Of a stretch of 49,573 nt of DNA, positions 45,398 through 49,573 are shown piece after piece. Source of the DNA: Nitrospirota bacterium (GTDB lineage: Bacteria > Nitrospirota > Nitrospiria > Nitrospirales > UBA8639); assembly GCA_027623995.1 (NCBI GenBank), contig JAQBUF010000023.1, positions 1 to 49,573 on the forward strand, in the 5' to 3' direction. The first letter of the stretch is position 1. The number at the start of each line of letters is the position of its first letter. The notes beneath the pieces are model-generated. The model saw only the letters and a list, made by a program, of their open reading frames with translations. It was not told the origin of the DNA and made no database searches. The translations under genes were made by a program, and so were the position numbers.

Positions 45398-45489
45398 CGT
45401 ATCTCGTCCTCGGCATCTCGGAATTCGAATTCCTCGCATCTCATTCTTTTACGAGATACGTTTCACGAACAACGAACCACGTTTTTTTT
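45398..45489 (+). terminator. Long imperfect hairpin with T tract after the Nudix gene
   Basis: CGTATCTCGT at 45398-45407 pairs with ACGAGATACG at 45451-45460, enclosing the palindrome GGAATTCGAATTCC. GTTTTTTTT follows at 45481-45489. It may terminate the Nudix transcript, whose stop is at 45388. The arms hold heptad-like units similar to the repeats at 40-42 kb. Confidence 0.5.
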
Positions 45490-45508
45490 CTGCGCGACAA
45501 GCGACGAT

Positions 45509-45934
45509 TTAAGAAGCTACAAAGACAATCACTCCATACCGCACAGCCTTACCAAGCCCAATCCAGAACAGGGCCCCAACCCAATGAATCCGCAACCATC
45601 CTGCCGCCAAGCATAGTGGATCGCCAACTACCGGGACCCACGACAAAAATAAAATTGGACTACCCCAGCGTCTGATCCAGTCTATGGCACGTTGATGTTT
45701 GGGGTCATGAACCTTCGTCGAAGGATACCACCAATCCACAAATCGCCCCACTCCCCAGGTAGACATCCCACCCAAGGTATTTCCCATCGTCGCCACCATA
45801 AGAAGCACAACCGGGTCATGGTGGCCTTGATACGCCAACGCCCCTAACACAACTTCAGAACCACCAGGGAGCAGGGTTGACGCCAGAAAGGCACTTAGGA
45901 AAAGCGCCCAAAGGGTAGGATCTTCAGCGGACAT
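45509..45934 (-). CDS. YqaA-type SNARE-associated (DedA-like) membrane protein
   Basis: 141 residues with four or so membrane segments. LPGGSEVVLGALAYQG, the amphipathic MGNTLGGMSTWGVGRFVDWW and GSPILFLSWVPVVGDPLCLAAGWL match the YqaA subgroup of the DedA/SNARE-associated family. Family members are thought to handle undecaprenyl phosphate or other lipids; the role of YqaA is not known. The start ATG has no clear ribosome site. Confidence 0.85.
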   Translation of the reverse strand: MSAEDPTLWALFLSAFLASTLLPGGSEVVLGALAYQGHHDPVVLLMVATMGNTLGGMSTWGVGRFVDWWYPSTKVHDPKHQRAIDWIRRWGSPILFLSWVPVVGDPLCLAAGWLRIHWVGALFWIGLGKAVRYGVIVFVAS

Positions 45935-46000
45935 ACTGCGAAGAATTTTTCATGGCAAAGAGACATGACAGGGCCAGCTCAAGGACTGACTCCTGATCGG

Positions 46001-46222
46001 TTACCGCAATTTTTTAATGCCAACAAACTTGTGATTCTCATTGAACTGAATCGCAAACTCCCCATCAATTCCGTCATGGGTCAAAAACTGGCGCAACACA
46101 CGAGCCGGGAATTTCACCTTTCGCCCATCAGCTGCACGCGTCACCACGGTATCCGCAGTCCCTTTATAAAAGGCCAAATACTTATCAGAGGAAATGGTCA
46201 GATTTACACGAACTTCAGGCAT
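46001..46222 (-). CDS. DUF2835 family protein
   Basis: 73 residues, the full family length. The pattern VNLTISSDKYLAFYKGTADTV, GRKVKFPARVLRQFLTHDGI and GEFAIQFNENHKF matches DUF2835 closely. AGGG lies two bases before the ATG. It follows the small zinc-ribbon gene by 9 bases, so the two are an operon. The family has no known function. Confidence 0.85.
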   Translation of the reverse strand: MPEVRVNLTISSDKYLAFYKGTADTVVTRAADGRKVKFPARVLRQFLTHDGIDGEFAIQFNENHKFVGIKKLR

Positions 46223-46231
46223 AGCCCTATC

Positions 46232-46405
46232 TCAATAAATTGCTTGATTGTCTTTTTCGTTGGTAGCAGCTTGAAACGATTGCATCACATCCCACCCACA
46301 CCGTTCACACGGTTGAGCCACCCCCGTCTCACAGGAGGCGACGATGCCATCGCAGCAATGCACATTGTGATTAGGATGCCCGCATTTCGAACAATGCACT
46401 AACAT
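46232..46405 (-). CDS. Small zinc-ribbon-like protein
   Basis: 57 residues from ATG 46405; an open frame also runs upstream to 46453. Cysteines are arranged as CSKCGHPNHNVHCC, then CETGVAQPCERCGW, giving two or three CxxC or CC pairs with a histidine, so one or two zinc sites are likely. I do not recognise a family. It shares the minus strand and close spacing with the DUF2835 gene. Confidence 0.6.
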   Translation of the reverse strand: MLVHCSKCGHPNHNVHCCDGIVASCETGVAQPCERCGWDVMQSFQAATNEKDNQAIY

Positions 46406-46605
46406 CGTCACACCATTTCTCTTGTTAAACCATTGACGGGATGAGCTTGGCAAAAGCTACAGGGTCTAAACATAAAATAGGGAACAAAAAAAAGAAAGGG
46501 AACCTTGGATTTTGCGATGGGATAGGATGGCCGAAGGGTTGCGTTGAAGAATTATTAGATGCAGGGTTTCGCCCCTGCAGACGAGGTCCTTTTGTTTCGG
46601 CAATA

Positions 46606-46726
46606 GGGACTGTTCAAAAAGTTCGCCAGCAAGGCCGCAGGCAGGGAGAAGGGCGAGGCGTACAAGTATGTACGTGGAGGCCTTCGAGCAACGAGAACGC
46701 AGTTGGCGGGCTTTTGGGACAGTCCC
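46606..46726. mobile_element. MITE-like element with GGGACTGT terminal inverted repeats
   Basis: 121 bases. Left end GGGACTGTTCAAAAAGTTCG; right end inverted is GGGACTGTCCCAAAAGCCCG. A GTACAAGTATGTAC core lies in the centre. The left 45 bases and the right 30 match the element at 41609-41803 in inverted orientation. No target duplication is clear. Confidence 0.75.
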
Positions 46727-46747
46727 ACAAAGGACCCAAAACCATTT

Positions 46748-46882
46748 CCGCCTTTGCGCGGCCCCTACGGGGAGACTTTGCCACGGCACCAAATTTAATG
46801 GCTCGGAAACTCGCTCCGCTCAAACAGTCCTCGCCAGAATGGTCGAATTTGGTGCCGCGGCAAAGCCGCGCACGAAGGCGGG
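46748..46882. repeat. Large imperfect inverted repeat next to the MITE
   Basis: The inner arms CTTTGCCACGGCACCAAATT (46777-46796) and AATTTGGTGCCGCGGCAAAG (46846-46865) match 19 of 20 bases when inverted. Outer parts CCGCCTTTGCGCGGC and GCCGCGCACGAAGGCGG pair less well. It starts 21 bases after the MITE and may be a second element or part of a composite. The remaining 46883-46989 has nothing I recognise. Confidence 0.7.
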
Positions 46883-46989
46883 TAAAATACTTAAAAAACG
46901 AAACAAGTTACCTAGCGGAATGAAAGGCCAACCCAGTTAAAACTCAATAGCCAATGCCTAAGGGACTTTCAAGAGAAAATAGCAGGCTC

Positions 46990-47024
46990 CATGTAACACT
47001 ATGCCGTAGTTGGTTACATTTTTG
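46990..47024 (+). repeat. Flanking direct repeat, left copy
   Basis: ATGTAACACTATGCCGTAGT continuing into TGGTTACATTTT. The same sequence, with three mismatches, recurs at 49441-49475 in the same orientation. TGTAAC and GTTACA arms give it dyad symmetry. It lies just left of the cassette-like block. Confidence 0.85.
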
Positions 47025-47036
47025 CTGTAACGTTTG

Positions 47037-47088
47037 AGCTAACCGGCTGCCCGCTTGCGGGCAGTCCGTGTTTAGCGAGAGGTTAGAC
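47037..47088 (-). other. attC-like site 1 (3' end of the CopG/BrnT module)
   Basis: On the minus strand: GTCTAAC (fits RYYYAAC), then 38 bases with the perfect hairpin CTGCCCGC-tt-GCGGGCAG reading from 47047 to 47064, then GTTAGCT (fits GTTRRRY with one mismatch). 52 bases in all, near the short attC limit. It overlaps the antitoxin stop, as attC sites do. Confidence 0.5.
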
Positions 47089-47362
47089 CCGATGGTTTTT
47101 CTACCAGCCGCCCCGTAACAAATTTATGCAGAACGCTGGCAATCAATGTTTGGTAAGGCATACCCTCTTCCAACGCACGAGCTTGAATATCCATCAGGTC
47201 CGGCGAGGACAAACGAATATTGACGCGGCGATCTTTAATAAAGGTTGCGCGAGCGGCTTCTTGATATTTCTTCAGCAGATTCTTGGATGGGGAAATGGAT
47301 TTGAGTTTGCCGCTATCGTATGCAGCGAGAATCTCCTCATCGTATGTTTTCCGTTTCTTCAT
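47072..47362 (-). CDS. CopG-family (ribbon-helix-helix) antitoxin
   Basis: 96 residues from ATG 47362 with AAGGTGG a few bases upstream (GTG 47371 is the alternative). RRVNIRLSSPDLMDIQARAL is the ribbon and first helix of a CopG-type DNA-binding fold, near residue 50, followed by GMPYQTLIASVLHKFVTG. It overlaps the end of the BrnT-like gene by 26 bases, the reverse of a normal antitoxin-first order but usual for BrnT-CopG pairs. It should neutralise the toxin and repress the promoter. Confidence 0.8.
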   Translation of the reverse strand: MKKRKTYDEEILAAYDSGKLKSISPSKNLLKKYQEAARATFIKDRRVNIRLSSPDLMDIQARALEEGMPYQTLIASVLHKFVTGRLVEKPSGLTSR

Positions 47363-47642
47363 CTGGGCCACCTTCCTTCAAATAGTCCCGAGTTGCCTTG
47401 CGGCTTGGGATAATGGTTTTAAGAAAGAAATAGTCTTCCTCTTCGACGAACGGAACCAAACACGCATAGTTATTGAGTGCTACCACAAAGACCTGCTGAT
47501 TGGGATATTTACCGACGTTGGGATGTTGTAATACATCCAACAAACCGCCCGTGTCGATAGCCAACACCCCCGCCTCAAATGAAACACCGCGCTCGGCTTT
47601 AAGCTGCTCGTTTTTCTCGTGATTCCAACGGAAAGGCTTCAT
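47337..47642 (-). CDS. BrnT-like toxin
   Basis: 101 residues. Starts FRWNHEKNEQLKAERGVSFE, typical of BrnT/DUF4258-like toxins, with the later PFVEEEDYFFLKTIIPSRKA that carries the family's conserved charged residues. BrnT is a ribonuclease-type toxin of a type II system; the catalytic residues cannot be confirmed here. It is translated first, then the CopG antitoxin. Confidence 0.78.
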   Translation of the reverse strand: MKPFRWNHEKNEQLKAERGVSFEAGVLAIDTGGLLDVLQHPNVGKYPNQQVFVVALNNYACLVPFVEEEDYFFLKTIIPSRKATRDYLKEGGPDEETENIR

Positions 47643-47670
47643 GCGCCCAGTATAGCAAATGTGTGCCTTT

Positions 47671-47701
47671 TGTCACCAACTATGGGGTGTGAGGGCCTAA
47701 C
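47671..47701 (-). other. Possible single cassette core site upstream of the BrnT gene
   Basis: On the minus strand GTTAGGC (47701-47695) fits GTTRRRY exactly, and it is followed by CCATAGTTGGTGACA (47685-47671), related to the motif at the cassette starts. I found no partner RYYYAAC site or hairpin, so this may be a decayed attC or chance. Confidence 0.35.
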
Positions 47702-47752
47702 GGTCAGGATGAGGCGCGCCGAGTACCAAGATAGAACTTTGGCAATTATGTT

Positions 47753-48082
47753 TCACGGTGTCGCCACCATCCTTTTGTTAGAAGGCATTTTCGAAGATGG
47801 CTGAACAGTCAATTTGAAACCCAACGCCTTTGCAATTTTTGCCACAGTAGCAAAGGTTGGATTTCCTTCTTCAGAAAGCGCTTTGTATAAGCCTTCACGG
47901 GTTAAACCCGTATCTCTGGCTAGCTGACTCATATTTTTTGCACGAGCTACTACGCCCAATGCATGTACAATAAAAGCCGGATCATCTCCTGCCTCTTCAA
48001 GGCAAGCTTCTAGATATAACTGTATATCTTCATCTGTTTTTAAATGTTCTGCTGAATCCCAGCGAGTAGTTTTAATAGCCAT
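47753..48082 (-). CDS. HTH antitoxin of an addiction module (COG3636 type)
   Basis: 109 residues. The HTH is NMSQLARDTGLTREGLYKAL, then NPTFATVAKIAKALGFKLTV, the normal end of this family. N-terminal ETAE-like WDSAEHLKTDEDIQLYLEAC matches the usual start. The gene begins 3 bases after the RelE-like toxin stop, with GGAGAAAT before the ATG, so translation is coupled. It should neutralise the toxin and repress the operon. Confidence 0.87.
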   Translation of the reverse strand: MAIKTTRWDSAEHLKTDEDIQLYLEACLEEAGDDPAFIVHALGVVARAKNMSQLARDTGLTREGLYKALSEEGNPTFATVAKIAKALGFKLTVQPSSKMPSNKRMVATP

Positions 48083-48085
48083 AAT

Positions 48086-48382
48086 TTATTTCTCCAATTG
48101 CCTGACAAGGTCTTTAGCTTTAGCAATATCTGATTGTTGAGAGTCTTTATCGCCACCGCACAAGAGAATTACGACAACAGAAGTAGGCTGGATGAAATAG
48201 ACTCTATAGCCTGGGCCATGGAATATACGGAGTTCACTGACGCCTTCACCAACTGGACCAACGTCACCGAAATTACCCATTGCCATTCTATCTATTCGAG
48301 CCTGAATACGGGCTTTTGCCCGCCGATCCTTAAGGTTCTCGAACCACTTAGCGAAAATATCCGTTTTTCGAACTTCTATCAT
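48086..48382 (-). CDS. RelE/ParE-superfamily toxin (addiction module killer type)
   Basis: 98 residues. FAKWFENLKDRRAKARIQARI, SELRIFHGPGYRVYFI and VILLCGGDKDSQQSDIAKA match the COG3657 killer protein family, which pairs with COG3636 antitoxins. The predicted mRNA-cleavage or ribosome role follows from the family. There is no clear ribosome site; the repeat at 48384 lies directly before the ATG. Confidence 0.88.
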   Translation of the reverse strand: MIEVRKTDIFAKWFENLKDRRAKARIQARIDRMAMGNFGDVGPVGEGVSELRIFHGPGYRVYFIQPTSVVVILLCGGDKDSQQSDIAKAKDLVRQLEK

Positions 48383-48383
48383 A

Positions 48384-48428
48384 TGTGAACTATGGTTAAC
48401 ATCATAGCGGCTGTCAACTATGGTTAAC
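48384..48428. promoter_or_regulatory. Pair of 17-base direct repeats before the toxin gene
   Basis: TGTGAACTATGGTTAAC at 48384-48400 and TGTCAACTATGGTTAAC at 48412-48428 differ by one base. The GTTAAC part is palindromic. They are a good candidate operator for the antitoxin, and the right copy overlaps the attC-like site. Confidence 0.55.
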
Positions 48429-48481
48429 GTGGCGGATAAGCGGCGGCCTTTAGGCCGTCCGATTTGATCCGCTTGTTAGAC
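48422..48481 (-). other. attC-like site 2 (3' end of the HEPN-like gene)
   Basis: On the minus strand GTCTAAC (48481-48475) is followed by a stem of GCGGAT (48472-48467) and ATCCGC (48437-48432), a central hairpin CGGCCT-tt-AGGCCG at 48444-48457, and GTTAACC (48428-48422), one mismatch from GTTRRRY. Nested stems, total 60 bases, and the TAA of the HEPN-like gene inside the first box are as expected for attC. Confidence 0.6.
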
Positions 48482-49063
48482 GCCTGCTGATGAACCGCTG
48501 CCCTGGGCAAGGCTACCTTCGTATGCATCAAATACCAAATGCGGTTCCTGGGAGACCTTTCTGGCGGATTCAAGCAGCATACAGCTGAAAGCCTTAATCT
48601 CATCTCGCGCCTTTTTTACTGAAGCCACCGATAAATACTCATCCCAAGAATGTTGAAACCTGAAGTGCGTACCATCTTCTTTGGGTTCCGCATTATACTT
48701 TGAAGCGACCACCTTCCCGTGCGAAACCATGTTTCGGTATGCCTCAAGAGTTTTCACAGACTGATACGGCGGCTTCCCCTTCTCCCAATTGAAGGATGGG
48801 AGCCTCTGTTCAATTGCGCCTAATTTTCCTTCTAGGCCTTTTCCCTTGAAGTTTTTCTTTTCATCTTTCCATAGATCTGGTGCTAGCACATGCCCAAGGA
48901 AATTTACAAAAGCCTCAAAAGCGAGAAAGGTCATCAGCAAAGCAGGAATGAGTTGGCGGTAATCGGCGTTCTCCTCTTCGCAACAAGCTACAAGATATGT
49001 AGATGACCGCCAGATATATTCGTGTGTGTAAATCTCTTCCTCAATCTCAATGTTCTTCGCCAT
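48476..49063 (-). CDS. HEPN-like protein
   Basis: 195 residues. A predicted helical protein: LLMTFLAFEAFVNFLGHVL at about residues 42-60, then KLGAIEQRLPSF and TLEAYRNMVSHGKVVASKY near residue 110. The RNMVSH motif fits the HEPN Rx4-6H active site, common in ribonucleases of toxin and defence systems. There is no signal peptide. AAGGAA lies before the ATG. It is alone in its cassette-like unit, with no antitoxin or nucleotidyltransferase partner in view. The HEPN call needs a profile search. Confidence 0.6.
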   Translation of the reverse strand: MAKNIEIEEEIYTHEYIWRSSTYLVACCEEENADYRQLIPALLMTFLAFEAFVNFLGHVLAPDLWKDEKKNFKGKGLEGKLGAIEQRLPSFNWEKGKPPYQSVKTLEAYRNMVSHGKVVASKYNAEPKEDGTHFRFQHSWDEYLSVASVKKARDEIKAFSCMLLESARKVSQEPHLVFDAYEGSLAQGSGSSAGV

Positions 49064-49099
49064 GCATGTTCCTTCTCAGACGTGTAACTATAGATTATC

Positions 49100-49258
49100 T
49101 GGTTCTGTATAAGATCCCACATGAGTGGTTCTGCAGTATAAGCCCTTTGAAATTGTGAGACAATAAATGGCGCAGCCCATTGTCTTTGAAAGTCTTTGTG
49201 GGTTTAACACGCGTTGCCCGTCTTTATCTGGGATCTTATATGGTTCCGTATAAGACCC
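49100..49258. repeat. Three copies of a TGGTTCYG...TATAAG motif, one in a dyad
   Basis: TGGTTCTGTATAAGATCCC (49100-49118), TGGTTCTGCAGTATAAGCCC (49126-49145) and TGGTTCCGTATAAGACCC (49241-49258). The third is preceded by GGGATCTTATA (49230-49240), which makes an inverted pair with TATAAGACCC around an 8-base spacer, like a recombinase core site. No gene is credible in this 510-base right end. Confidence 0.55.
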
Positions 49259-49440
49259 TGCCGGCTCATAGGGAATCGACAGGACTCCGTACTCTCTTAC
49301 CCCCTCGGTTCAACACCGGGGTATAGAGCATGGTGGTACCCACACCGCGAGCTCAGTCGCCGGTTCAGTTTATTCAACCAATGCCCATCATCTTGAAATT
49401 AGACTGAATTTTGAAATCTTTCTAGGTAGGTTGAAATTTT

Positions 49441-49475
49441 CATGTAACAAAATGCCGTAGTCGGTTACATTTTGA
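49441..49475 (+). repeat. Flanking direct repeat, right copy
   Basis: ATGTAACAAAATGCCGTAGT continuing into CGGTTACATTTT, near-identical to the copy at 46990-47024 and in the same orientation, 2.45 kb away. The two copies frame all four toxin-antitoxin genes and the HEPN-like gene. Confidence 0.85.
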
Positions 49476-49573
49476 CTCTAATCTTCCAGATCAATGGCCA
49501 CTTTATGATGTCCCCTGCATCGACCGGTTAGGCAAAATATTCATTACTCCAATTATGTCCGGTTTCGGCCAAG

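Noticed and set aside
46561-46578. Short GC hairpin as a terminator
   Set aside because: The GCAGGG/CCCTGC stem is not followed by a T run in either direction and lies far from any gene end.
46441-46923. Open frame of 160 codons across the MITE and the large inverted repeat
   Set aside because: Composed of repeat sequence, no coding signature and no start context.

Overview
The window is bacterial chromosome of moderate GC (about 48-50% by eye). Long leaderless intergenic gaps, many periplasmic copper proteins, Sel1 and HEAT repeat proteins and the overall gene style suggest a Nitrospira-like bacterium (phylum Nitrospirota, perhaps a lower-GC marine or brackish lineage). No rRNA or marker gene is present, so this is inference. 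No tRNA, rRNA or CRISPR array was recognised.

Layout. (1) 1-8.6 kb, all minus strand: a DUF420 membrane protein (cut by the window edge) after an O-methyltransferase; a cupredoxin/carboxypeptidase-regulatory protein with its own terminator; then a tight five-gene operon of two more such cupredoxin proteins, a LolA-like periplasmic protein, a HEAT-repeat protein and a YyaL-type thioredoxin-fold protein. (2) 8.7-13.9 kb: a 1718-residue multicopper oxidase with an embedded LysM domain and an unusual order of copper motifs. Regions 1 and 2 look like one periplasmic copper/metal-redox locus. (3) 14-21.6 kb: housekeeping and small periplasmic genes: D-amino-acid aminotransferase, chagasin-like protease inhibitor, Rieske ferredoxin, DUF192 protein, a nitrosocyanin-like cupredoxin, an Ig/PKD-fold secreted protein, an MBL hydrolase, a coiled-coil lipoprotein and a truncated, frameshifted DUF692 gene. 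(4) 21.6-27.6 kb: gltB-gltD glutamate synthase. (5) 27.9-33.9 kb: two convergent Sel1-repeat genes, one of 1446 residues. (6) 34.3-44.5 kb: APS kinase, polyprenyl diphosphate synthase, then a minus-strand set that reads as an aminoethylphosphonate-lipid pathway: split TPP-dependent decarboxylase (alpha and beta), PhnW-like aminotransferase, cytidylyltransferase-like protein, CDP-alcohol phosphatidyltransferase fusion and a flippase-like membrane protein. PEP mutase is not in the window. QueF and a DegT/DnrJ aminotransferase follow. (7) 44.7-46.4 kb: Nudix hydrolase whose ribosome binding site comes from an inserted MITE, a YqaA-type membrane protein, DUF2835 and a zinc-ribbon protein. (8) 46.4-49.6 kb: an accessory region with MITE-like repeats, two attC-like sites, two toxin-antitoxin modules and a HEPN-like protein. 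It looks like a small integron-type cassette array with no integrase in view.

Functionally the most interesting parts are the copper oxidase locus, the phosphonolipid-like locus and the cassette array. Two MITE families and a GTGAAGC-type heptad repeat family punctuate the intergenic gaps from about 37 kb onward.
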